Of a stretch of DNA of 64,000 nt, positions 43,129 to 53,325 are shown one piece after another. A model generated the notes under the pieces. The model was given only the letters and a program-made list of their open reading frames with translations. It searched no databases and was not told the DNA's origin. Positions within the stretch are counted from its first letter, which is position 1, and the number at the start of each line of letters is the position of its first letter. A program made the translations under genes and the position numbers. The stretch is from Pseudopyrenochaeta lycopersici (taxonomy: Eukaryota; Ascomycota; Dothideomycetes; Pleosporales; Pseudopyrenochaetaceae): the NCBI GenBank assembly GCA_003313425.1, contig NHZP01000063.1, positions 62,001 through 126,000 of the forward strand. Reading direction: 5' to 3'.

Positions 43129-46034
43129 TCACAAACTCTTGACCATCGAACGCTCCCTCAACCACTCCCCCCAACGTAACAGTGCAAAACTCACACCCAA
43201 CAGCGGGAGGCAAACGGCTGCCAAAAGGGTGTTGCCCCAACCCACTCCGAATCTTTCGTACAAGCTCAAGCCAATTAGTGGCAAGCAGGCTTGTAGGTAA
43301 CTTATATAACATAATTAGAAGGGCAGTTCCAGTTATATAATAACCGCTCGAGGGCAGTTATATTATGTTATATAGTTATCTAAAATGCCAAGACTGGATT
43401 AGTAAGCCTTCGAAAAAGTGAGATGAGTGCATAAAGCTCAAAATACGTACTAAAAGTTATATAATCTTCTTTATTAGGAAGTGTAGAGAGACTTAGGAGG
43501 CCTTCTAGCACCAACACGGCCACGCTAGCTTCATCTCTCATTGCATTACTCTCCCCCAGCACCTCCCTAGCCAAATCACCTGCCATTGTCCCTCCGTCCC
43601 TAGCTGTTAATCTAATCCAGCTCTTCAAACACTCACTCTGTTCAACAACCTCAGCGCCAAGTTGGTGTCGCTCCCATGTTATTGTATGCCTGGCTCCGGA
43701 GAATACGCGTTTGCTTTCGGCACGTTGTTGCTGGATGTTAAAGCTAACAGCGAGGCGATTCGACTCCTCTTCTACCTTTGGTTCTTTATTCGATATAATA
43801 TGCAGGCCATGAGTTGTCCGGAGATGCAGGCGGAAGGCAGTTGCACTAGTAAGTCCCTTTCTACACCGGTTGCAGTAAAAGATCTCTTGGTTCGAGTTAC
43901 CACGCTGTGGTTTGCCTTCTGGAGGCTCATCTAATACAATCTAAAGTTTATCTACCTCCCGTGCTCTCCAGCGCCATTTTGTGGTATACCGACTTGGTGG
44001 TGCGTGTCCGTGCGGGCAAGCGTTAAGTCGTCAAAGTCGCGCGAATCAAGCTCGGAGATTGTTGAGACTTCGTCGCTGGCTTCTTCTTGGGCTCGTTGAG
44101 AAGTCCTAGTTGTTCTTTGGGTGCTACCTATAGTGTATTTGAAAATACAGGGAGGGGCCAAAAAGATGTGGATGGCAGAGTGCAGATGTTACCTTTTTGG
44201 CAGGCCTCAGGGGTGGTACGGGACATAGAGTCCCCAGGCGACGTGCGCACAGACGGAATTTGTTTAAAATTAGCCCCTTTTGCAGGTTAGAATGGGCTCG
44301 AGCGTCCTTGACTAACCTGGCAACTTTGATACCTCACATCTCCATGCAGCGGCCAGCAACACCAAAAGTTACTGTAGAGTTATATAACTGTATAACTTAG
44401 GTAACATAACTGCCTGAGGCAGTTACAGTTATGTATTATGTAGTTATCTAACAATATAACTACATAATATAACATAATTATTACCTACATCCCTGGTGGC
44501 AAGAATGCGCCAGCCACCGAGCGCACCGCTGTGAGAGCTGCGACAGCCGAAGCAGCGTGAATGGTAAAAGAGTCGATGAGATACATCTGAAGCACCATGT
44601 ACAACAGCAACTGCCCACATCCGATGAAGGCAGTACCGATAACGGGTATACTCCAGTGCAACCGAAATTCGGCGGTCCAACCGTAGACCAGGAGCCCAAA
44701 AATCAAAGAAATTACGGCAAAGGGGAGGGGCAGAAGACGAAATTCAGGCTTAAGGGCCGCTTGCTTAGCATCTGAGCTGTTGTTTGCAAAAGTGGCCCTC
44801 TCACTATTGGAGGACCGGAAGGCGGCGGCTTTGGCTTCCAAAATTTTATCTGAGACTGCGCTGAATATGCCGACGCCGAGAAAGGAACCCAGGCCCAGAC
44901 CCAGGAAGCAGATACCGACACTGCTGGTATCGAAGTCATAATATTTCTGGAAGACCTCCGTGATGGAGGTAAAGAGAACGTCTTCAATGCCGCGTCAATT
45001 TAGCGTCAACATGCGGGAAGGTTAGGGACTTACACATGTATCCGTAAGTAATTGCAATGAAAACTGATGTGATGATTACGATTGGTGATGAGGTGAGCAT
45101 ATTCACCGGGCGAACGATATTTGTTACGAAGTACGCCAGCGGTGACAAGCCTGTATCGAGCTTTGATCGCAATTGCGTCCTTCCCGTAACCTTGCGCATC
45201 GTTGCAACCTTACGGGCAAGTATGACCGTATGATATGTCTCCCTTAGAATGAAGAGCTGCAGCAAGGAGGAAACGGCACCCGAAATGGCCAGCAGCCAGA
45301 AATCCCAGCGCCACCCCAAGACATGCGCAAGTAGACCACCCATCATAGGGCCTAAGATGGGGGCAAACAACGCACCAATGCTATAGCCAGCCATGACTCT
45401 GGCTCTCCCTTCTTGAGTGATCATGTCTGTGATTGAGCCTCCACCAATAGTCGCGGGGCAGGATCCGAATAGGCCGTTGAGAAATCTAAAAACAATAAGG
45501 GAGTACATATTTGGAGCAAGTGCACAGGCAACGGCGAAGATAGTGAATCCGATATTGCAGACGTGATAGACCGGAACTCGACCATACAGCTCAGACAATG
45601 GTGCAATAATTAGTGGACCAGCAGCAAATCCCAAAATGTAGACTGAAACCACAAAGCTGGCGAGTTGAAGGTTGTCGGTCTGAAATTCGGCCATGACTTG
45701 GGGAACACCGGGCGCGATCATGGCTTGGAAATCGTCAGCGAATGAAGTGTACAATACCAAGTAAATGCTTCTTCTTATAAAACTCACAGGATGCGAGCGC
45801 AGTCAAAAATGTCATGCCGCTGATTAGGAGGCAATTCGACAAGGTTTGCCAGCGAGGCCAATTGTAAGGGTGTTCGACGTCCCCATCCCCCAAATCGATA
45901 ATATCAGAGTCTTCAAAATTGTCCTCTTCATCGGAGATGATTGAACCTCGTTGGTCTATGAGCAATGGCGAGCATTCGTTGGTTTGTTCATGATGGGTTT
46001 GGGTAAGGGGTCCTGAAGATAGCTTCGAAGGCAT
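43129..46034 (-). pseudogene. MFS (DHA1-type) transporter, C-terminus severed by a hAT derivative
   Basis: Minus-strand exons 46034-45788, 45723-45034 and 44981 to about 44488, with introns of 64 and 52 bp. The N-terminus is acidic and cytosolic (VEHPYNWPRWQ); membrane segments follow, with the MFS motif-A-like LSELYGRVPVY. The frame then runs into element sequence (TAG 44485). The lost last part is recognisable beyond the element at 43292-43129: LSLYERFGVGWGNTLLAAV...WGEWLRERSMVKSL, stop at 43129-43131. The two parts do not join cleanly in frame, so an additional small indel is likely. Drug:H+ antiporter-like exporters are common in metabolite clusters. Confidence 0.88.
43294..44487 (-). mobile_element. 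Internally deleted hAT derivative, 1194 bp
   Basis: Ends TAGGTAA...TTACCTA are followed by further inverted matches (ATAACATAATTA, ATAACTACATAAT). On the minus strand the interior joins a zinc-finger-like N-terminus (YCNRCRKGLTSATAFRLHLRTTHG) almost directly to the C-terminal hAT block (RVFSGARHTITWERHQLG), so the catalytic core is missing. Flanking 8-mers CAGGCTTG and CATCCCTG agree at 5 of 8 positions, consistent with an old duplication. Confidence 0.75.
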
Positions 46035-46495
46035 GATGTGTCACTACTGTAGTTACAATATTCAGTTTTAATGGCTTTACAAATATAGAAATGGAAAAAA
46101 AAATGTGTAATGACGTCCTCTTGTCTTAAAATGACGGTTGGGAAAGGACACTCTTTTGATGTTGTAAGGTGATTTTATCGATAAAAATGAAAACGCCAAC
46201 CTACCGCGGCTCAGTTTCAGGGAAGTGGACGAAAAAAAATGCAAAAAGACCGCCGCTAGCATTCGGACAAATCGGGGCCCACTTTGGCTTTGTATCATAT
46301 GGAATCTGATAGTTCGGAGATAGAGTGGTCTGATTGGTCACTCGCTTCCGATTCACATCTAAAGTGTCCTAACACTGCTGCTTTTCGGGGGTCCCACACC
46401 GGTCGCTGTAGAATAACAGCTATATGTGTAGTAATTCTTCAAATATCTGTTTTCATAGTTAAGACCCAGTGTGCTGCGATTTACATGTTCTGAAA
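46035..46495. promoter_or_regulatory. Divergent promoter, MFS / P450 B
   Basis: 461 bp between the diverging starts of the transporter (46034, -) and P450 B (46496, +). A head-to-head pair suggests shared control. No specific operator recognised. Confidence 0.6.
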
Positions 46496-48460
46496 ATGGT
46501 TGCCTCAAATACTAGTATGAAGGAAGTGAGGGGACTGGTGAATTCCATCCCTCTAACAACGTCGAACCTGTTACTGCTACTTGCGGGCGGTGTATGAATT
46601 TTTACTCCTTTGCTCTTTCTTAATGCTGATACTTGTGTTCAGATCTTCGTATATTCCATTGCCCGAGTCGTCTATAACCTTTATTTCCATCCTCTTGCGC
46701 GCTTCCCAGGTCCTCTATTATGGCGGGCGACACGTTTAGCATACGTTATTCGAATGAACCAAGGTAAGCTAGCTTTCGATGTCCTGGAACTGTACAAGAA
46801 ATATGGTCCTATTGTGCGCATCGCGCCCAATGAGCTCGCATTCTCAGATGCAGATGCCTGGAAGAACATTTACGGACACAGGGTGGGTGGAAATCATGGC
46901 ATGGAGGAGATGGACAAGTCAGTCATCTGCTTGGACTGGACTGGACTGGATTTTAAGATCAGTCCAGTCCAGTCCAGTTTCCTATAGGGGTTTAACGCCT
47001 TCCTAATGCACTTAGCGACTTCCTAATGTGCTTAGCGGTGCGCCACTCCAGTCCGGTCCGGTCCAGTCCAAGCAGATCACTGGGACAAGTTCCATACCTT
47101 TTACCGAACCAAAGGCGAGGTCTTGAGCATCAGTTCTGGGGATCGCGAGTACCACGCCCGATTGCGAAAACAGCTGGCATTTGGCTTTAGCGAGCGAGCG
47201 CTCCGGGAACAGGAGACGATGGTTGGTGGTTACATCACACTCCTTGTGGAACGCCTGCGTGAGCATTGCGTGGACCCCGATCGCGTTGACCATGTCACTG
47301 GAGGACCTGCTAAGAAGGATATTGATATCAAGATGTGGTACAACTGGACAACTTTTGACGTTATCGGTGACCTTGTTTTTGGTGAGCCGTTTGGAAGCCT
47401 TGAGAAGGCCAAGCATGATCCTTGGGTCGAGGCAATCAACGGTTCCATTCGATTTTTGGGAATCATCAACGGAGTCAAGCACATGGGTCTCGAAAGCCTC
47501 TTTATGTGGCTCGTGAAGTTGACCAACACCAGTCGCGCTGAGCATGACAGGCGTATAATGGATAAATTATATCGCCGAGTCTCGATGGAACAGGAGAGAC
47601 CGGACTTGATTGAGGGGTTGATTCAGAAGAGGAAGGAATGGGTGAGTGGTTTCCGTATTCACAATTCCTTTATTCAACTGCCGGATACATGTCCTCTAAT
47701 GCTCGACAGGGTCTAAGCATGCACCATCTACAGGCCAATAGCAGCAGTGTACTCATCGCTGGCTCGGAAACGACATCAAGTATGTTAAGTGGTGTTACTT
47801 ACCTGCTCCTCACCAACCCCGACGCATATAAAAAGGTGGTTCACGAAGTACGCACTTCGTTTAAATCTGATGACGAGATAACTCTTACCTCAGTGAGTCG
47901 TTTAACATACCTGCTGGCATGCTTGACCGAAGCTATGCGTTCTTATCCGCCGGTGCCATTTGGTATGCCTCGTTTCGTCCCAAAAGGAGGCGCTGAGGTG
48001 TCCGGAGAGTTTATTCCAGAGGATGTAAGTCGACGTGGATCATTCCATTCATACGCACACGCAGACTGATATTCCATGCTAGACCGTGGTCGCTGTGTGG
48101 CACTGGGCCACTTATCATAACCCTGCCCACTGGACCGAGCCTTTTACTTATATGCCTGAACGTTTCCTTGGTGATCCAAAATATGCGAACGATCGATTCG
48201 ATGTCCTTCAGCCGTTCTCCATGGGGCCAAGGAATTGCATTGGAAGACAGTATGCATTCTCTATGTTACTTGCATTTTAACGGTCTGCTAACTTTTTTCG
48301 TAGTCTCGCATATGCCGAAATGCGTTTGGTGCTCGCTCAGATTCTTTGGAACTTCGACATGGAGATTGTGGAGAAGAGCAAGTCATGGATAAATCATCTT
48401 TCATATGTTCTTTGGGACAAGCCTCCTCTCTGGGTGCATCTGACGCCAAGGGCTAAGTGA
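46496..48460 (+). pseudogene. Cytochrome P450 B, split by a 163-bp hAT MITE
   Basis: Exons: 46496-46591, 46643-47641 (containing the MITE), 47710-48024, 48083-48249 and 48304-48460. Introns are 51, 68, 58 and 54 bp. With the MITE and one target copy (46920-47090) discounted, the exons total 1563 nt, one open frame of 520 codons. Motifs are a membrane anchor, HPLARFPGP, WYNWTTFDVIGDLVFGE, I-helix AGSETT, ExxR in TEAMRSYPP and haem loop FSMGPRNCIG with Cys465. Same subfamily style as P450 A. The insertion falls in codon 125 and adds an in-frame TAG near 46986, so only a short N-terminal product is expected. Confidence 0.92.
46920..47082. mobile_element. 163-bp hAT3-type MITE in P450 B
   Basis: Apparently identical to 15149-15311. 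It is flanked by the perfect 8-bp duplication GGACAAGT (46912-46919 and 47083-47090). Its end matches the inverted right end of hAT3. Confidence 0.95.
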
Positions 48461-49068
48461 AAGACTTGACTACATGTACTGGCCAGTGCCGTGCGATATC
48501 CACGATTCAGGGTGGTGGAGATGGCGGAAGGAATGCGAGACAGGGAGCCTATCGACGGAAGAAGATGGAGTTCATGCTGAATTCGCCCGTTTATCTGCGT
48601 CTTGGAATATATTACATTTTAACACAGGCCACAATAGTACATCCTTAGTCCTTCGTGTATACCCTTACTCTCACTATCCATATTCTTTTCATATCATCGT
48701 TTCAGTGACAGTATGTCCAACAAGCAAGTAAAGTAAAAATCTACCCCTTTACTTTTGTCAGATTACACAAGTGCTGTAAGGCCTGTTAGATATAAAAGAT
48801 AAACTCAAAAGTACTACACAGGAAAGGGCGATTAATAGAAGGACCGATACTACGGCCTTCGGAACCTCCGGAAGCAAAGCAGTCATAGAAAGGAGGGGAG
48901 AGAACACAGAATCAATCAATCATGTTCATCATCAAAATTCATCAAAGATCAAGCCAAATAGTCCTTGAATCTGACAACTTTACTTGCTTGCTTGACGAGA
49001 ATTCTTTACTTTACTTGCTTATTTGACATTACTTGGTGGTATTTCCTGATTTTGAATCTATGATAGAC
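48461..49068. other. P450 B 3' flank and repeat sequence
   Basis: No gene. 48813-48950 resembles 17094-17240 (shared CGGAACCTCCGGAAGCA). Direct repeats of TTTACTTGCTT lie near 48975-49025. Confidence 0.45.
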
Positions 49069-49731
49069 CTATGAAAGCATACCGGTTCGAAGAAGGTGCT
49101 TTTGACATTCGGTCGCTGCCACAGTGTCTGAATTGAAGCGATTTCGTTCATCTGTGACGACCTTCTTCGTTTGTGAGAATACGCGCTCACACTCAGAGAT
49201 CATTGCCGGACAACGGAACAAATCAAACGCCATCTTAGAGAGCACAAGGTAATCAGATGCATGGTGAACCAACCACTACAGAGGATCCTCGACATCTTGA
49301 TCTGCCTTATTAGCCCTAGCCATAAACTCATCAAGCTCAGAGGTGAGTTTTGTACGCTTCCTTCCTCGCGTAATAGACGCTGAAGTAGCGGCGAGCAGCT
49401 GACGACGCTTACGAGCTTGCTGGAAAAGATCAAGCGCAGTATCGCTATCACAAGTAACCTCATTATCCTCCTCTTGTGTTGGTTCAGCTATATCTACTTC
49501 TGCAGCTGCTTCCTCGTAGCGTGCGTACACATCCTACACTACCCGCTTTGCCCCAGCGATCCATTTCGTCTCATGACTCCATTCGAGCTCGAAATAGGTA
49601 AATTTGTTCGCAGGATGCAGGGCAACGGCGCATTGGTACGCTGGCGTAGCATCCGTAAGGGTGTAGTATTCTTCAAGCTTGGTGCGGGCAGTATCAATGG
49701 CCAGGGTTGCAAACAGATAAATCGAATTCAA
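49069..49731 (-). pseudogene. hAT transposase remnant (C-terminal third)
   Basis: One minus-strand frame from 49731 down to 49069 reads LEEYYTLTDATPAYQCAVALHPANK, a linker with charged helices, and the dimerisation block FRCPAMISECERVFSQTKKVV. In-frame TAG codons at 49534-49536 and 49276-49278 are best read as former CAG. The N-terminal two thirds are absent and no terminal repeats were recognised. Confidence 0.8.
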
Positions 49732-50255
49732 ATCTATCCAATCAAATCAAATCAAATCGGGGTAAACTTTATCCAAATCGAATCGAATTGCAAAGCCCAG
49801 ATTTATTTGGTTATTTGATTATTGGGATAAGCCCCGCAGATAAGGACGCATCCAATCACTGTCCGCCGTCTGCTCAGCTGAGCCAGCCAGTTTGCGTACC
49901 GTACGGCGGGTTTGCTTTTTATCAGGGGCATAGCAGGCTTGCTTTTTATAAGCACGGTTACTAACTATGGAATATATGTTGAGCCTGTGTTGGCCATGCG
50001 GCGAAGAGTGGCTCGGCGAATCTATCTTTCTATTCCACGGTCGCTCCGAGCAGCGAGCGTAGTAGCTGGTCTGGAAGCCTACAGTCGGTTACACTGGTTA
50101 CGAAGGCATCAATTGGAACCGCCTTCCAGGCTATTGTATGCGCCAGCATGGAAGGAGGGTGCGGACGGGATGGGTGCGGGTGCATGGATACGACATCGAA
50201 AAAGCCGGGTCAGGTCGACGTTCCTGACTCTGTAAGGAGTGTCATCGAAAGAGGG
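49732..50255. other. Non-coding, short direct repeats
   Basis: AATCAAATCAAATCAAATC and related AATCGAATCGAATTG repeats at 49735-49800. Otherwise nothing recognised. Confidence 0.5.
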
Positions 50256-50457
50256 TGTCGCACGCTATTGGCTGAGGGCAGTAGTTCGCGTAGCAGTCTA
50301 CGTGATGTCTTCATAAAAGACTCAGAGACTGGTGCCATCTCTTGAAAAAAGACGACACACATTGTCGTACACACAAATACAATCACAAAAACCATCTTAA
50401 CTTTGTGCCTCATATCCCAATCATTTTCACTGTTCAGTTAACACCTTCAGTGCGACA
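50256..50457 (-). mobile_element. TGTCGCAC repeat, copy 2 (putative 202-bp MITE)
   Basis: Short inverted ends TGTCGCAC...GTGCGACA frame 202 bp. The reverse complement is highly similar to 5810-5990. Only this copy keeps both ends. A leader-like small frame (MRHKVKMVFVIVFVCTTMCVV) is shared with copy 1. No target duplication recognised. Confidence 0.6.
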
Positions 50458-50991
50458 GCTTCCCACGTCTCTTCTGTGTGGTGTCGGCCGTATACTCTCT
50501 TTAGGGCAGGCCTCTGGGAACAGCTGGCTCCTGTTTTAGGGAGTGACGTGGGGCGGCGCGGATTAACGTCTGTGCTTAACGTTACAATGCCCCGTGGACG
50601 CGGCGCCCGTCGCGAAAAAGTTCGTCGGGCGATAACAAGCTGCCCAACTGATTCAGGATTAGCTTGCGTCAGCACGCCTCCAGTTTCTGCCGTCCTCGAC
50701 CACAAAGGAGGCCCGACATGGAATCAGCTTTCCAGTACTGTACCATCCTCAGCGTCAAAGATCCAGCAATCCCTCCATCGAGCCTATCGTCAATTATAAA
50801 CGATGCGCGAGAGCTCGCGAGAGGCTTGGCTCTCGCAACCCCTCACCAAGAACCCTGGTTCTACGGCCCGACTACCCCCCCAAGAACCCATAGTTATTTG
50901 AAGGCCCCCCCGGTCGCGATTATTACCCAGTTATCCACGGACCCCCTTGACTTTGGCTTTGGAACGCGCGATCACGTGCCACCGCGTCAGC
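50458..50991. other. Upstream region of Crypton gene
   Basis: No supported gene. An ATG at 50587 opens 71 codons (MPRGRGARREKV) of unknown meaning; it may belong to the Crypton 5' region. GC content rises towards 51000. Confidence 0.4.
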
Positions 50992-53325
50992 ATGCCTTCG
51001 ACTCCCTTCTGCTTTCCCCCTCCCATAACGGAAGTTTTAGCTTCGGAAGTGGCCCTGATGGCGGCCGCGACGGCCGCGACGGCCGTGACGACCTTCCTTC
51101 CTGTCCCTGCTGCCCCTGCTAGTGCTGTAGAGCATCGCGCGGCCCTTGATGTCGAGCTCTTTGCGCAGGGCGCGCGCGCGCTCGCGCAGGCGCGTGAGAC
51201 TCGGCCTAGGAATACAAACAAGACGTACGATCCGAAGCAGAAGGAGTGGCAGCAATTCTGCGCGGAGAAAGGATTCGAAGATGGTGAGCTTGTGTGCGAA
51301 AACAAGTTGATCTGGTTCCTGAACGAGCGCGTCCTGGACCGAGAGCTTCGGACCTCGCGATACACGAAGAAGGTGAACCGTACGACTACGGACGGCGAGC
51401 TGGTCCGGCAGACACTGGGGCCCAGCGCTATCAAGTCGTACGTAGCTGCCATCGTCGACCTGTGGTCCTTCCAGAAGAGTAAAGGCATAAACACGCACCC
51501 GACTCCGCGCGGGGAGGGCCTGAACGGCCTGCTAAGGGCTCGCCAGCGCGCCGAGCATAAACGGCGCCGGCTCGAATTTACCGACAGGGCTGCGGGGACG
51601 CTGCAGGACGGCTATACAGAGGCGAAGATGATCGATGCTATACGGTTCTGTTGGGAGGGCTACCGCCAGAGGAAGCAGCAGTCGAAGCAGTCGACAGAGC
51701 CGTACCTGCGCACTGCCGTCGATTTTCTGCTCGCCCACAACATGCTGCTGCGGAGCGAGGCCCGCCTGCAAGCCGAACTCCCTGATTTCTTCACAGTCTC
51801 GCTACGGGATGAAGGCCCGACACCTTGCTACCCAATGATTATGATTATGGATAATGGCAAGACGAACCCAATGGGGCGACTGGAGTACGGGGCCGTCATG
51901 AGGCACCGGAATCCGCTGCTCTGCACTATGACACACACAGCCTTTTACTTCTTCTACCGCTGGAACGTTGCAGGCGAGCCGCCTCCTAGCTTCCGTCGGC
52001 GCGAGCTATGGTACAGCCTGCACCTAATCAAGGGGGAGCATACAGCAAAGATGATGACGTACGATACGCAGCTAGGTTGGATTAACAAGATGTTTGCTGG
52101 AGCGAACGTTATGTCGCTGAAGAAAACGCACGCGGGCCGATCACAAGGGGCGAGGCATGCTGAGCTTAAGGGCGTCAGCGAGGGCCAGGTCCGCCGCGCG
52201 GGGCGGTGGAACAGTGACTCATTAACGAACTGCTATCTTACCCAACTTCCGCGCAAGTTTATACGGAGCATGGCTGGCTTTAGCCCGTCTGCGCAGGGCA
52301 GCTTCTACCTGCCACGAGCGAAGGTACTGCCTCCGCGATCACTTGAGCAGGCTGTGTGGCCTTTTGTAGACAAATGGCTGGCGTGGTTCGACTCGTACGC
52401 GGATGGTAGGGAGGAGGAGAAGAGTAGCCATGCCGCCGCCGCCGACGACGACGACCGCACCGACCTCGCGGCTCAGGGCTTTCTCCGTTTACTGCAGCAG
52501 CTCCGCATCCTCCTCCTCCAAGACTCGGTAGTTATGAGGCAAGAGTTTCCTGCGCACCCAATCTGGGCTGACCCTATCTTCGCCCGAGCTGATTACCTAG
52601 CGTTCGCAAAGGAAGTAGAGCTTTCGCTACTAGACGTAGAGGAGCCTGAAGAAGTACAGATTCGGAAGACGCTTCCTGCTATTGCTGAGCGTCTGAGCAT
52701 CCTACAGCAGGGCCTTACGCGAGAGGTCAACGACTGGGGTGCGGAAACGAGAGAGCGGCTTAACAGAATCGAGATACGGCTGGGGGACTTGCTTGAGGGC
52801 CGTATCTCCCTGACGCTACATCCTACTACGCGTCATACGACGATAACGGCTTCTTCCGGCTCTGCCACGCCTGCTTCAGCAGCAATGACGGTAAGGCCTG
52901 CCGCTGCCGCCGCGCTCTTCTCTCAGGAGCAGCCACAGCCGGAGCCGGAGCCAGAGCCGGAGCAAGAACAGGAACAGGAGCGGCTGCGGCTGCGGCTGCA
53001 GCCGGCGCCGCCACCGTCGTACGTTCTCTCGCGCGCGGTGACAACTGTCCCCCAACTGTGGAGGGAGTGGACGGTAGGTCTTACAGGTGGCCCGTCTGTG
53101 CAAGGATTAGAGGATCTGTACGGTTCTCGCTGGCGTCAGAAGCACAGCGAGCAGGTGTTCTATGGGCGGCGGAAGGTTATCATTGATGAAGTTCGGAGAC
53201 GGCAGGCACAGGGCATGAGTATAGGCGCCGCAGTGGAGGAAGTAGAGCTGGTTCGGCAACGGGGTCAATTGTCGCTCTATCAGCTGTACCAGCTACTCAA
53301 CAAGCAGAAAAAGTGCGCTTCGTAG
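50992..53325 (+). CDS. Crypton-type tyrosine recombinase with GCR1_C domain
   Basis: 777 aa from the first ATG of the frame, no intron, no lesion. The N-terminal part resembles a core-binding fold (NTNKTYDPKQKEWQQFC). The catalytic region resembles Ndc10/Crypton recombinases: Arg254 in MLLRSEARL, His380 and Arg383 in KKTHAGRSQGARHAELKG, and Tyr415 in NCYLTQLP, an R-HxxR-Y set. A Glu/Pro repeat linker (PEPEPEPEQEQEQE) follows. The C-terminus from about residue 690 (WREWTVGL...SVQGLEDLYGSRW...FYGRRKVIIDEV) matches the GCR1_C DNA-binding domain. Cryptons move by site-specific recombination through a circular DNA and lack terminal inverted repeats. Element boundaries could not be set. Confidence 0.9.
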   Translation: MPSTPFCFPPPITEVLASEVALMAAATAATAVTTFLPVPAAPASAVEHRAALDVELFAQGARALAQARETRPRNTNKTYDPKQKEWQQFCAEKGFEDGELVCENKLIWFLNERVLDRELRTSRYTKKVNRTTTDGELVRQTLGPSAIKSYVAAIVDLWSFQKSKGINTHPTPRGEGLNGLLRARQRAEHKRRRLEFTDRAAGTLQDGYTEAKMIDAIRFCWEGYRQRKQQSKQSTEPYLRTAVDFLLAHNMLLRSEARLQAELPDFFTVSLRDEGPTPCYPMIMIMDNGKTNPMGRLEYGAVMRHRNPLLCTMTHTAFYFFYRWNVAGEPPPSFRRRELWYSLHLIKGEHTAKMMTYDTQLGWINKMFAGANVMSLKKTHAGRSQGARHAELKGVSEGQVRRAGRWNSDSLTNCYLTQLPRKFIRSMAGFSPSAQGSFYLPRAKVLPPRSLEQAVWPFVDKWLAWFDSYADGREEEKSSHAAAADDDDRTDLAAQGFLRLLQQLRILLLQDSVVMRQEFPAHPIWADPIFARADYLAFAKEVELSLLDVEEPEEVQIRKTLPAIAERLSILQQGLTREVNDWGAETRERLNRIEIRLGDLLEGRISLTLHPTTRHTTITASSGSATPASAAMTVRPAAAAALFSQEQPQPEPEPEPEQEQEQERLRLRLQPAPPPSYVLSRAVTTVPQLWREWTVGLTGGPSVQGLEDLYGSRWRQKHSEQVFYGRRKVIIDEVRRRQAQGMSIGAAVEEVELVRQRGQLSLYQLYQLLNKQKKCAS

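Noticed and set aside
50992..53325. Starship captain (DUF3435) recombinase
   Set aside because: The C-terminal GCR1_C-type domain and Ndc10-like core indicate a Crypton. No cargo structure or captain-type position is visible.
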